Positions 22,531-35,085 of a stretch of 64,000 bases of DNA are shown in pieces (position 1 is the stretch's first letter; each line of letters starts with the position of its first letter). The position numbers and the translations under genes are program-made. Source of the stretch: Charina bottae (taxonomy: Eukaryota; Chordata; Lepidosauria; Squamata; Charinaidae); assembly GCA_023362775.1 (NCBI GenBank), contig JALMGJ010000005.1, positions 69,174,963 through 69,238,962 on the forward strand, written 5' to 3'. Below the pieces are notes generated by a model. It saw only the letters and a program-made list of their open reading frames with translations, made no database searches and was not told where the DNA came from.

Positions 22531-23804
22531 AAAGTCAGCCAGCTAATGATGAAACACTAGCACTTTAAATAAAGCAGCTTTAAAATGGTCTCTTCATTTT
22601 GTATCTTGGAAATATTTTCAAGGAGCAAGACCGATTGCATTGTGATGGCTCTTTTGATTTAATATCAAGGGCTAAGCACAGATATCTAGAAATGAATAAT
22701 TAATACTTTTAAACAAATGTTAAAGATACAGTTGAACTGAGTCAGGCAGCATTTTGGAATTTCTTTCACTTTTTCATTTCGATTTCTACCTAATAAAAAC
22801 TCTTTTTTATTTGAACTGCTTTAGTCACTTGATTTTTCCCCTTTTGATAAAAAATGTTCTGGTTACAATTGGGTTTTGTTCGTCCTGGTGATTGGAATTG
22901 AAAAATGGTTTCCAAGAAAATTATTTCATCTAGATTTGGACCAAACTGTGGCCCATATAATCAGGTGATAAAATTGGGTTGATAATCATTCTGTTTCCTT
23001 TTAAACATAATTGAACATATTTTTTATAGTACAATGTTTTAGTCACATCTAGGCATATGTGACTGGATAATGGACAGTTAAATGCACATCATACACACAT
23101 ACAGAGCATATTTTCACACATACAAAATACATGTCATTCCCAGGTAACCTTCAATAGCAAAGTAAAACAACTTAGATAACACAACTTTAATACAACTTTA
23201 GGAATATCTGGAAGCAAGCCATATAATTTACTTGGGAATTTTACAGCATTATGGGAAGTAATCTAAACAAATTTCTCAAATCCCGTACTGTGACTCAGTT
23301 GTCTTCAGCTGGCATGATCTACTTTAAGGTAAGCCTAGTATGTTTTAAGGTTATCCTTGCTGCTGGGCTACATATTCTCATTCTTCAATAAAACTGATCC
23401 AGTGTCCAGGATATTAAAACAACAATTGCACAACCATTGCCTTTGCTGCAATTGCATTCATTTTTTGGGAATGTCTAATATGAATGCATGGTGCTTGAGC
23501 TCCTCTGACCCATAACAATGAATCCAGTCTGCATCCTGTATTTATTAAATTAATTAAATTCCATATGTCCACATAGTATATATATATACATACCTCCAAG
23601 TATATAAGGCAGAGGGCACTGAGGTATGCAGCACACAAGATGGCAAGAATAGATGGCATGTAGGTTATTACATATTCCAGGTATGTTTCCAGATTTTACC
23701 ACTGATCTGAGCCAGGCATAAGAGCAGATTATAAGAGAAAAATTGGAGGAAATACCTCTTGGTATGGAGAGTAATAGAGAAAATGGTCAATGAGACTCTA
23801 GAAA

Positions 23805-23870
23805 AAACTAATTATTTATTTGATTTGTATGACCGCCCATCTCCCCCCATGGGGAACTCTGGGCGGTTAT
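23805..23870 (-). repeat. LINE 3' tail (CR1/L2-like)
   Basis: Minus-strand copy: ACCGCCCATCTCCCC, then GGGGAACTCTGGGCGGTTAT. Confidence 0.55.
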
Positions 23871-26729
23871 ATAAGGGGGTGGGAGAAAACGTGGGGAAAA
23901 GTTCATGATAATGTGAAAAAGAAAAGTCAAAGGTAAATTATTTGGAAAATCCTAACTAATATGTCCAAATAAATTCAATGTGTTTCCAAGTCATACGGAA
24001 TGATCTATCACTGCCAAAGGATTCTGCAAAAATTGATAGCCACAATACTTCCATGTTTCCTTTGCCAACTTTTACAAACTGAATAAACCATATGGGATTG
24101 GGTCTTCTTAAAATAATGGAATAGGTAATAATAGTTGGATACCACCACTTGATTTTTTAACCAACAAAACTAAAAAAAAATATGAAATCTGTTCTGCATC
24201 ATTCTAGCATTTCAAGATTTGGCAGCAGAAATCTAATAAGCATGATCATACTAGAAGGGGCAATCACTGAGAGAAAGACTATATTTTTGAAGTTTTCTTT
24301 TCACATATCAATAGTGCACTTCATTAACTGATGTCTTCCAGACATCTTGGACAATCTACTGCCATTTGCTCTGCCAGTTGAAGCTGATGGGGGTTGAAGT
24401 AAAAAACTAGAGCGCACTAGATTGCCTATCTATAGCAATGGCATGTTGTAGACAACAGCAATGAAAGAAAGCTTTCAGGTCTTAAAAGAATGGAGACTCC
24501 ACTCTTGATATGATTGGTAATTCTTTCATGATGAGACTGATGGTCAATCTTTGGATTCAAAGAATTAAGAAGTTGAAGTTTGGACCCCAGGAGCAGGCAA
24601 ATGCAAAAAGAAAATAACATCTAGCCATAGAAGGTCTTATCAATCTGATAAAGTTTTTTTTTTCAGGCTGAGCTCAAGCTATCTTCTTTTATCTATGCTG
24701 ACATAAAGAAGAAACTGCAAGATAGAAATCTTTGTTGATTGTAAAAGTAAATACCAACAGGCCATCTCATATCATTTCTGCATGCAGGGTTAAAGATAAC
24801 ATGCACTTCTAAGTTCCTACAGGGCAATGTGTCCAAGCTAGACAAATAGTTGATTGAATTATTTTATGGATTATCTGAAGCACTGAAAACATGTTCAGAA
24901 GTGGATTTAGAAATGACCACAGAAAATTTCCTGGGCTGGGGGGTATCTTTTTTGTTCAGTGAAGGCAATTAGGGCAAGGGGATTGACTTTCAAAATGCTT
25001 TCTTCTCCATTCTTAATACAATCAAAGCACAAAGCTCTCCCAAATCAATTTAGACAAATGATGGAAGTGTGTTAAGAGAACTTACACACCTGCCTACAGT
25101 GATGATTCAGTTCTCTGCTAGGGACTCTTTAAAAAAGAATCTCCAGAACAATGGAGATAGCCCAACTGGAGGCATAAGAGAAGAAACAAATCAAATACAA
25201 ATGACATTTGTAAATTGCATTAATAATTACACAGTAGTTGCTTTTCTGAATCCTTTTGCTTCACCAGATAACTCAGTTAAAATGTGACACCTCAACACTG
25301 TCCAATGATGCTTCACTCAATTTGTGTTACCTCTGAAGGGCAGAAAACAGATGGCTTTAAACAAACTAAGATGCCATGGCTTGAGCTGAAAACAGAAAAG
25401 GAAGTACAAGGTGAGAAACATCAGAGAAGATGAAAGAAAAGAAAAAATGGCTGGAATATGATAAATTGAATTCACTCCTGTCTTTGCCAATAAGAGTTGC
25501 TTTCTATAGGTCCCAGTATTTGGTGGGATACTAATGAAAGCCATCCACTTTAGAAACATGAATGAAATATGCTTGCTCTGATCCAACAGAGCTGATACAG
25601 GTTCACTGCTGTTATAGAAATATATGCATATTGCAATGTCCACCTGGACTCCCAATTCTTTGGATGGCTACTGAATTGATTTCTCTGTTCAAAACAACTA
25701 GTCATCTACAAAATGAACCACCAAATAAGCTGAACAGAGCCAATATTGTAGAGGACAATTTGATGCTACAATGGGAGTAAACAAGGTTTACAATCACACA
25801 GAGCCCTTCATCAGGGAGGATGGAATGGTAGCTTAATTTATTTCTACATTAATGAAGTACATGGTCCAAGGCCAAGTATAGACAACTCTTGAGCTGCTTG
25901 CAACCTTTGACATATTTTTATAGTCCATGGACCCAACAGCATCTCATCTACTTTTGCCACCCAACTGTAGTGTAGAACAGAGTGCTGTTCTTGTGTTGCT
26001 AATGGCACAAGAAAATTAGCAATCCTGCTGAAGAAAAGAAATCAGCAACAAGCAATAGAATCATTGTGATGCTCTACCAAATGTATGATTGATATGTGCA
26101 TGAATAGATATGTGTGAATGAGTAGGCATGCATGTAAATGTACAGTTTGCAATCTAAAGCTATGGCTCTGGAGGCCAAAAATGGCCCACTTCTGAGCTAT
26201 GCTAACTTAAGTGTTTAAAATAAAATAATACACTGAAGCACAAACAGGCAAACTGTATTTTAGCTGAGGTTATCATGCCAACCCAGTCTGTGTTGATTTA
26301 TAATTCACGGTGCTCATATGAACTTAGAAAATTAGGCCAGCTTTCTGCTTTGTGTGAATAAGCTACTATGCTGAATTTCTTCATCTCTAGGGCCAAGATA
26401 CAATGTCCACCTATAAGCATCTGGTGGAGAAGAACCAGTCAAACTAACAGCTCGTATTAAGATTATTGTGCTAATTTTCCTTTTAGGAAGAGTCTAGATT
26501 GCTTCTTGGAAACTTAACATGTCTCTCTATGATATTTAAAAAGCATAATTGGCAATTATGAATTAAGCTATTTTTAAAGACTTAAAAGTCTTTTTAAAAC
26601 GGTCCACGAACATTCCTATAGATGGATTTCCTCAGAGACAGGTTACTCATATTTTCACAATCTCTGATTTTCAAGTGAGCACTGTCAGAACTGGCAATTG
26701 TGCCAACTTCTGAAATAGATACACAACTT

Positions 26730-26779
26730 CATCCATCCATCCATCCATCCATCCATCCATCCATCCATCCATCCATCCC
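26730..26779. repeat. (ATCC)n microsatellite
   Basis: About 12 uninterrupted ATCC units. A shorter, impure GATG/GACA tract lies at 26953-26985. Confidence 0.9.
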
Positions 26780-26999
26780 TGTTTTTGAATGGAGAAGGAA
26801 AGGGTTAAAGTAGAAGGAAAATATTTCAGTTACAACCTGTATTTATCTCCCTGTTGTATTTTCTAGGCTAAGTGCCTTAGCTTTGTCACTGATCATTGTA
26901 ATCTTTACATCTTTGATCATGAGAAATAGGAGAAAATCTTGTTGGAGCTGATAGATGGATAGATGGATGGACAGATGGACAGGCGAGAGAAAGAGAGAT

Positions 27000-29900
27000 C
27001 ACAGCCCCCAGCTATATGTTGAGGCTCCCTACCGTTCTGTCAATCCAGGGCAACAATGTGGATCTATTCCAGGACCAGATTTCTTGTTAACCAGATTAAC
27101 AAATACATTTCCCCAAAGGCAATTCCTCAAATGCTTCCAAACTTGAAAGAGCCCAAAGAGGATTTTTAATTCACTAAAGATTTTTCCAGCCTGGTTGCCT
27201 CTGGCTATATGAGACTTCAGCAACTTCCCAGGAGTTGAAAGACAGCACCTCTGGAGGCTGATGGGTAAAGGAAGGCTGTTTTGGGAATATTTCAGTTGAT
27301 GTCTCCAGCACTCCTGTGGTCCCTTCCTGCTACAGCATAACTGACCCTGAATCAAAGATGTAAAGATTACAGTGATCAGTGCCAAGATACATAAAAGCAA
27401 TACTAATGATATTAGGATCAATAGAGCCAACCAAGGGTCTATTTGGAAGTGGGAGTGAAACGAGAGGAGTAGCTGAGGCACAACCCTTACTTGTTGGTAG
27501 TAGCATAGAGCTCAGGTGACATGGTGTCAAACCTAAATCATGCATCCACATTATCCATTACCCATGAGGATCTTTTCTTGTCTTACAGAAGTTCTTTCAC
27601 TAGAACAACACCTCTGTGGGACTATAAGCCTCATGCTTTTCTTCCTTGTTGACATTAACTAAGGAACGTCTATGAATATGTCCCTGTGACAAAGGACAGG
27701 TAGACTCTACGGTGCACATCCCACTCTATTGTCAATTTTATAGCAACCCTGCAGAGCCCTAGTTACCCCACTTCTCAATAATATTGCAAGATTTTACCAC
27801 CCAACAATATGCACAGTTTTGGGTATCTCACACCATCCCTGACACAATGCTTAATGTGGCCAGGCTCTGCACAGCTGCGGTTAAATAAAGCACACAACAA
27901 CTAAAAATAGCCAAACCTGGTTTGATTGTGGCTTGCTGGATAGGGCTTACTCTTAGCCTTAAGCTTAGGACTGACTTGCCTCTTTATTAATCCAACCTTC
28001 TTGCATTTTAAGCTCTTTAATTTTGTTTAGAGTTAAAATGACTGTTTTATACCTCCCCTCTATCATTTCTTTTAATCCTTTTAGTTTCACTTTAGGCCTA
28101 TTGTTATAGTTGCTTTGTGCTGGTTAATGGCAGCAATAAAGATTGATTTGATTTGGGAGAATGAGGTAAAAGCTTCCCGATTGAAATGGCACCTAACACT
28201 CAGAATGAAAGCCTGACGTGTCATTTACATCTAGATATGCATCCTGGACAGTGGCCCCTTCCCTCCATCCCGTATTGCTGCTTGACCAAAAATCTCTTGG
28301 AAATTCAGTGAAATCAGCCAGGCAACTTGGGCTTTCAGTCAATCAAGCAAATAAATGTACTACTCTCATTGACCAGTGATTAATATGACTTCATAACAGA
28401 AACCATCAGATACAAGAAAAATGAAGAACCAGGAAAAGAAGATGAAAGAGATGTTTGAGTGGAATAAAACAGTGCAATCCTTGACTTGGGTCTTCTGGGG
28501 ATTAGTAGCTCCTCTACCATTTGGCCAGAGAAGCCAGCAGGGAGTGGAGCTGTCTAGGCCAAACCCTGCTGTCCTCAGACTTACTGGAGCCAGCGGTGGA
28601 GCTCTGCCACAGCCTTGTGAAACCATTTCGGGTCCAGTGGTAACTGGGGAGTTCTCACCCTGCTGGGTCATTAGGCCTAATTGCCATGTATTATCACTCC
28701 CTTTGATGCACAATTAACTGTCCATTAACCAGGAAAACCCCTTCCCCTTTTCCAAGGAGCTGGGGGGAACTTTAAAGGATTCATAGGCAGCCAGTGTGTA
28801 ATTGGAAGCTGTGGAAAGGTGAAGAAAGGGTCTGGATCTCATCCAGTTGGCTTCAGCATGGCGGCAACAAAATGTGAAAAGGAAGGGAAGCTGTCAAGGG
28901 ACAGCTGGTTGTGAAAAGGGGTGGCAAAAGGAGGGTGAAAGGAACCAACAGGAAAAGAACAGCCCCAGGATTGTGTTACAATGGAGAGAGCTTGTTGAAT
29001 GGTAAAATATGGAAAATAGAAGCAGCACTGGATGAACCACAAAGGCCAAAGAGTGGGACACCTTCACGCCCATTGCATTCATCATGGCCGAAACATCCTT
29101 GGGCTCCAGTCATCATGTGCATGGATGGCATTTTAAGTTGGCAGATGTGTAGGTTTGTGGATAAACATCAGGTTGATCATCAAAACACTTACGCATGCAG
29201 ATAAAAAGTTATAAGAGCCACTTTCACTCTCCAAATATAACCAACAGCTTCTGTTCTAGCTTGTCTGGGGTGTCCTTCATAGATTGAGGACAGACAGATC
29301 AACAGCTAAACTAGGCAATGCTTTACCTTGGGACATTTTAGGTACAGGGTACTCCTGCTTTTGAATATTGACCCACATCGGGATGGGGACAGTATGGCCC
29401 TCAAGATGTCCTTGACTTACAGCTTACCATTGGGATGCCTTATCAGGTCAGGAATGGGACAGACTGCAGGATGGGAGAGAGAAAAAGCAACAACAGAAGC
29501 CTCTACCACAGTGACAATGAAACATTCTTGCAACAACAACATAAGCTCAAAAGCATGGCCCAAATAAGTTCCAAAGCATCCTGAGAATAAGGCAGAAAAC
29601 CTGAAGCCTCCTGTAAGGGAAAACCATTTGCAGAAAACTGGAGGAGTGACTTGAGCAGTTAAAAAAACAGGAACCCTGCAAATCCCACCAAAGCAATAAT
29701 CAATGGAGCCATTCCCAAAACATATTCTTTCTAGGTAGAATTCTCCTTTGGTTCTGGTGTCCATGCGTGTGTAGGGAAATTTTTTTTTACAAATCTCTGG
29801 GCTCCTTCATTTTCCCTCTTCCCAGGATGTTTCATCATGCTGGCTTTTTGACACTCAAATCTTGGGCCAGAAGCTAATGAGATTTACTGCGATCAACTGC

Positions 29901-31231
29901 ATTTTAGGCACCCCAGCTTTATTATGCCTTCAAAGCAAAGCCCCCTCACTGTGCTTTACTTTTCCAGATCAGGAGGGGAATGGGTGGGCCAGGAATCCTA
30001 ATTGGCAAAGAAAAGGGGATAACTGCATTGTAAAGAGGGGTGGGATCGGGTGTCAAGTTACGCCATAACAACATTGGTCTCTGGGTTGTCCAATCCTTTA
30101 GTGGGACAGAGTGCCCCTATCTTCTACTCCTTCTTTTTTCCCCGTTCAAAGAAAGCAAGAGAAAAGGCAAGACAAGGGACAAGTTAGTGGTCCTGGGTGC
30201 TTCAAACAAAAGGTTTTTTTTTAACCCGGTTAATCTGGTTGATGCCTAATTGACCACCTAATAGCCGGGATCATGACATCAAAGGGCCAGCTAAATAAAC
30301 TTGTTAGCATTTCCAAAGAGGCGGTGAGTGTTACAAACAGCCATCAATTTACCCATGGTTGATACTTAAAAGGGAAACTGCCCCTCTGAGCAGATAATGA
30401 TGTGTGATCTTAAATGAAGCTTTGGAAGGAGAGGGGAACTTTATTATCTCCATGCAAAGTCTGAGGACAATGAGAGTCTGGAGGGAATGAGGTGGGAGCT
30501 GCCTTACTCCAGATTCCTTTGATCAGCAAAGCTCAGCCATGAAGTAGCTGGGAATCCGGGCAGACATCTGGCGCCTGGCCCTGGGCCCTTCTTTTTTTAC
30601 AACCTCGGCGGGCAATGGATTGGAAGGTTATTCTCTAGGAGGAACAATCGCTTCTCTCCATGTACCGTATGGCTTTGCAGGAAATGGTTGCAGGGGGAGG
30701 GGGGCAAAAAATGACACTTTTTCCTGGCACGAAAATATAGCTCCAGGGAAGATTTACCTGTTGAGCATTTGCTGGGCATACCTTTATGAAAGGACTGAAA
30801 CAGGACAAGAATGAGGGGGGAAAGACCCAGGGGGAATATTTACAACCAGATCTTCCAGATCTGAAAGTTAGAAGGGCTAGGAGATCAGTAAACTGAATTG
30901 GCAGGGGCCAACTTTTCCATTGGCTCACACCAGGAACTAGATAAGGGTCCTCTAATCCAGGATTTTGTTTCTTACAAACTGTTTCCAGCTCATAGTTGAA
31001 ACTCTTGACAACTCCTAAGCATAGTGAGAATGGGAAGACCTGACCCTTCAAACCTCTTTCTGTTTGACAAAGACCTGTTTCAATATCTAGTTTGTTTGCA
31101 GTTTTGGAATCTAGTTAATTATATCTGCAGAGGAAACAGCCATCTCTGCAAGCCTCTTTTTAGCTAAAAAAAAGGGTTACCTCTTTCAATATCTTTGTTC
31201 ATGAGTCAACTCGGTGTTGACACACAGGAGC
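27000..31231. other. Repeat-poor intergenic stretch, possible regulatory DNA
   Basis: I recognise no SINE, LINE or hAT copy across about 4.2 kb, although the rest of the intergenic region has one every 1-2 kb. It contains a minus-strand open frame with a hydrophobic run (27029-27481; see findings) and a cluster of TCF, GATA and Smad-type motifs at 30240-30580. Confidence 0.5.
30240..30580. promoter_or_regulatory. Candidate distal enhancer (TCF, GATA and BMP-type sites)
   Basis: CATCAAAGGG (30277-30286) is the exact inverse of the TCF-type site in the VENTX promoter. AGATAA lies at 30392-30397, CCTTTGATC at 30516-30524, and CAGAC-N4-GGCGCC at 30561-30575, which resembles a Smad composite site. 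The region is about 10 kb downstream of VENTX. Function is inferred from motifs only. Confidence 0.3.
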
Positions 31232-31244
31232 TAACTAGCTCAGT

Positions 31245-31514
31245 CTATGAAGGTTCTCAGTCATCCAGGTGGAATTGTCTGTAGCTTGAATCATGTCAAC
31301 TGGATTTCTATTTTCTCAGTGGAAACGTTTCGCTCCTTATCCAAGGAGCTTCTTCAGTCTGAGCAAAGTTAGTAAGGGAATCCTAAATATGTTTCTAGCA
31401 CATATTTAGGATTCCCTTACTAACTTTGCTCAGACTGAAGAAGCTCCTTGGATAAGGAGCGAAACGTTTCCACTGAGAAAATAGAAATCCAGTTGACATG
31501 ATTCAAGCTACAGA
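31245..31514. mobile_element. Inverted pair of Penelope-like/hammerhead sequences (perfect palindrome)
   Basis: The arms 31279-31391 and 31401-31513 are exact inverse copies (113 bp each) with a 9-nt spacer. The left arm continues outward to 31245 with CTATGAAGGTTCTCAG, the element's usual end. A 13-bp duplication TAACTAGCTCAGT flanks it (31232-31244, 31515-31527). Each arm has CTGAAGA, stem GCTCCTT/AAGGAGC, and GAAACGTTTCC; on plus this core is at 31435-31470. The right duplication covers the first four bases of the hAT MITE at 31524, so this insertion is the younger. Confidence 0.75.
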
Positions 31515-31523
31515 TAACTAGCT

Positions 31524-31632
31524 CAGTGTTTCCCAACCGCAGCAACTTCAAGATGTGGGGACTTCAAGTCCCAGAATTCCCTGGACAGTTGAAGTCCCCA
31601 CATCTTAAAGTTGCTGAGGTTGGGAAACCCTG
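31524..31632. mobile_element. hAT MITE, TCAACCTTGGCAAC family, copy 2
   Basis: Ends CAGTGTTTCCCAACC and GGTTGGGAAACCCTG. The 8-bp flanks AACTAGCT and AATTGGCT match at six positions, so it is older. The centre is shortened compared with copy 1. Confidence 0.8.
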
Positions 31633-31802
31633 AATTGGCTGAAGGAATAATCTTCCCTGATTATAACTTCCAATACTTAGTTTCCTCTCAAGCCTTATTC
31701 CATGCACTACTGCCAAATAAAGATAGTGAACATAAAGTCTCCCTCAAGTCAAGCCTGGCTCCTGGACATTACAAGGATTACATTCTTGGTAATAATGCAG
31801 AT

Positions 31803-32030
31803 AAAGCCAGTTTGTGTAGTGGTTAAGGCATCAGACTAGAAACTGGGAGACCCTGAGTTCTAGTCCTGCCTTAGCACAAAGCCAGCTGGGTGACCTTGGG
31901 CTGGTCACTCTTTCTCAGCTCTAGGAAACAGGCAAGGGCAAACTACTACCAAAAAACCTTGCCAAGAAAACTGCAGGGACTAGTCCAGGTAGATGCCAGG
32001 AGTCAACACTGACGCAAAGGCGCACTAGTA
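31803..32030 (+). repeat. tRNA-derived SINE (MIR-like)
   Basis: AGCCAGTTTGTGTAGTGGTT head, GTTCTAGTCCTGCCTTAGC (box B-like), GCTGGGTGACCTTGGGC, then GCCAAGAAAACTGCAGGGAC. It lacks the GGCGGGATAAAT tail of the 34444 type. Confidence 0.75.
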
Positions 32031-32089
32031 CAATAATCCAGACACAGTTTGCCTTTGCCCCCTTCAACTTCCCAGTTTATAAGAGTTTG

Positions 32090-32166
32090 TGGAAGTCCTT
32101 CTGATCTCCCATTCAACTATTAACCAGATCCAACTCTGCTTAGCTTTTTCAAGATCAGCCAAGATG
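32090..32166 (-). repeat. 5S rRNA-derived SINE fragment
   Basis: GATCTCCCATTCAACTATTA, then CCAACTCTGCTTAGC and AAGATCAGCC: diverged 5S rRNA on the minus strand. Confidence 0.6.
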
Positions 32167-32170
32167 TTTT

Positions 32171-33660
32171 CATCTGCTCTGAGGTAGCCTCCCCTGTTCA
32201 GTTGTGTTTATTAAAATATTTATAGATCTCTTTTTTGCCCTAAAAATGACGTCCAGTTTCAAACAATACAATGGGATCATGACCAAAAAAAAAGGAGCAC
32301 AACCATACATTTTTTTAAAGTAAACATTTAAACACGGTTTATTATTAATACTCTTTTCAGCCCCCACATTTTTATCATAACTGTTTGAGCTCCAGTGGTT
32401 TTAAATTTGAACTGGTAAGATTTTGGAGACTGTGTCTATTAGAAAAAAATAAATGCTTTTAGGATGCAACCTTTATTGTTTGCTGCTTTAAATTAAGAAT
32501 CTCATTATGATTTAGAACAAAAACTGTCATCCCTTTCTGAATTGTTGACATAAGAATCTTACTGAAGCCAAGCACTGGCTCAGCATCAGAACTTACGCCA
32601 CGAATTCTCTTTGACAATGGATAGTAGTAGTAAGACAAACACACATAACATACAGTATGTTTGCACAACTACTGTATAGGAGTGTAGTCTTTGCCCCACA
32701 CTTTGGATTGAATGAGCAAACAAAACTACTTTCTGGTAGGTTTAAGACCAGGTGGGTGTCTTTAACTTCTATACCAATTCACATTTTTTATTTTAAAATT
32801 CATAATCCCATAACACAGTAATGAATTATCATTCCAGATCACCGTTAGGTGGCAGCAAAGAATTAGAGTTGTAAATGAGAGCATGCAGACCCAGTGTTTG
32901 GGTTCACAGAAAATGCTAAGCCAAAAATCAAAGAAACTATACGATGACCTTGCATGTTGCATGAACCAGTCATGACTGAGCTGCTCTCCTCATTCCATTC
33001 CTTTTTTCCACTCCACAAAGAACTTAATTGGCAATACACAAATGTTACTAGCAGTGGTGTTGTGGAACCTGAATATATCTATTTCTGGAACAATCTATCA
33101 AATGTTATCCTGGGCTCTGATGGCTTCTTAAAGGGACTCTGCATAGTTTAATTGCCTTGCCTTGCAACCTAATGTAAGCCAACGTGGAAGTTCATGGAAG
33201 GAAAAAATCTTGTCCCTTCTTCCCCCTCCAATCACTTGTTTGTGTAATTCTGTTTAGAAGCCTGAGGAATCCTCTGAACAATGTGGGGATGGGTATCTGA
33301 AAGATGTTAAGTTCATCCATCTCCAGAGCCAAACCTTGATATCATACCAATTATGAAAATTGATCGCTACCATTAATGCTGTGCATACAACTCTAATATT
33401 TCTGGTCATTTATGCTATCACCAGAAATTGGTGTTACAAAAGACAGGCTATTTTCTGTCAATGAACTATGGATGGCAGAATGTTAAAATGTAATGTGTTC
33501 AGTTTGGAATGTTTGCATTGCTCTGATAAGTTCCAAAGCAGCTACTTTACTCCCAACTTAAGAATGGAAAACGGAATATTGGTGGACAGCAAAAGAGATT
33601 CAAAGATACTCTCAAAGCTAATTTTAAAAAATATAATATCAGCATTGAGAACTGGGAAGC
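32171..33660. other. Intergenic, no gene seen
   Basis: AT-rich unique sequence. No supported ORF or mobile element. Confidence 0.6.
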
Positions 33661-33940
33661 CCTAACTCATGAGCGTTTCAATTGGAGGTCATCCTTTATT
33701 AATGGCGCTATGGACTTTGAAGAAGCATGAGTACAGGGCGAAAAGGAGAAAAGAGCTAAAAGGAAGGCACGTCAGGCAAACCCTCATCATGACCGTCTCC
33801 CACCCGGAAACCTATGCCCCCATTGTGGGAGGTTGTGCGGATCCAGAATTGGCCTTTATAGCCACTTACGGATCCACCGTTAAAATTTTACCTTTGGAAG
33901 ACAATCTTACTCGGCTACGAGTGATCGCCAATGGATAGGA
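33661..33940 (+). pseudogene. C-terminal end of a non-LTR retrotransposon ORF with a C2H2-like finger
   Basis: In one frame the peptide reads ...AKRKARQANPHHDRLPPG, then CPHCGRLCGSRIGLYSHLRI-HR and a stop. A Cys2-His2 finger of this form (C-x2-C ... SRIGLxSH) occurs at the C-terminus of many reverse-transcriptase LINE proteins. Upstream the frame is broken, so this is a short dead tail. The LINE family is not certain. Confidence 0.5.
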
Positions 33941-34443
33941 GTTTTTCTGCTCAAATAATAAAAAAAATCCCTGACTGATAAATTTTCCTGAATGGGTAAT
34001 TCCAAATTTAAGCTGAAAGAGGAAAATAATCCTTGCTATTGGAAGAAAGCAAATCAGTCAAGACAGTAAGATTTATGAAAACCTTTCCCCCAGATTTAGA
34101 ATGGGCCTTCCAATTTTGACTGCATATGAGCATTAGTTTACACAGGGTGCCTTCAATAGATTCCTGTTAAATGGTGCTATCTAATTAAAGCCAAATAAAT
34201 TTAGTGTGTCTATTCACATTTGACATAAATACATCAAGATCAAAGGCTGACACATCAGCCCTGCAATCTTAAAATTAATTGCTTTAGTGTAATCCCATTC
34301 AGAGGAAGAGGCACCTTTCATGAAGATGTCTTCAAGGTGATGACTGTACAAATCAGAGTGGATTTATGATTATTTTTAAAAGAGAAACATTAATCACGGA
34401 TCCCATTGCTATTTGGTATTTTAACGTATGCTTCTAGAACATT

Positions 34444-34690
34444 GGAGAGCCAGTTTGGTCTAGTGGTTAAGGCAACAGGCTAGAAACCAGGAGGCTGAGA
34501 GTTCTAGTCCCGCCTTAGGCATGAAAGCCGGCTGGGTGACCTTGGGCCAGTCACTCTCTCTCAGCCCAACTCACCTCAAAGGGTGGCTGTTGTGGGGAAA
34601 AGAGGAGGAAGGAGTATTAGGTATGTTCGCCACCTTGAGTTATTTACAAAAATAATAAAGGCGGGATAAAAATAAATAAATAAATAAAAA
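34444..34690 (+). mobile_element. tRNA-derived SINE with GGCGGGATAAAT tail
   Basis: GAGCCAGTTTGGTCTAGTGG head, GTTCTAGTCCCGCCTTAGGC, GCTGGGTGACCTTGGGCC, then a 3' part GCCACCTTGAGTTATTTAC and AATAAAGGCGGGATAAA before (AAAT)n. The 3' part looks LINE-derived (L2/CR1-like), which would supply the mobilising partner. Confidence 0.8.
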
Positions 34691-35085
34691 AACATTGCTT
34701 TGCAACTGTTGATAACCAGATAAATAATGATCTCCAAGAACTTTACATAACCCATTATTTAAAGAAAAACTTGGGATTTTTAAACATCTGACCTCTAAAA
34801 AAACTCAGAATGGCATACATACCTTTTGCTCCCAGACAGTCATTGAGAGTCAGGTGGCATACAAATTTAATAGATGATGGTGATGATGACCACAATCACA
34901 TGAATTAAGTTGAACTAATAGGTGGTGACTAGATCAGACTCACTTGGGGTGGGGATATGTAATTGTTTTTCCTCTCCTGATCTTAGCTCTCATCATTAGA
35001 ACTGAGCATTTATGAAGAAAGATGACTTGTGTCTGATGCAGGGGTTCCCATTGCACAGAGATGATAGGAGATGTCCTAATCAATA

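Larger units (their letters stand above)
20422..27000. other. VENTX 3' UTR and downstream intergenic sequence
   Basis: Candidate AATAAA signals at 22568-22573 and 23387-23392, so the UTR end is uncertain. The stretch is AT-rich with two minus-strand SINE pieces, a LINE tail, and (ATCC)n at 26730. No other gene seen. Confidence 0.5.
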
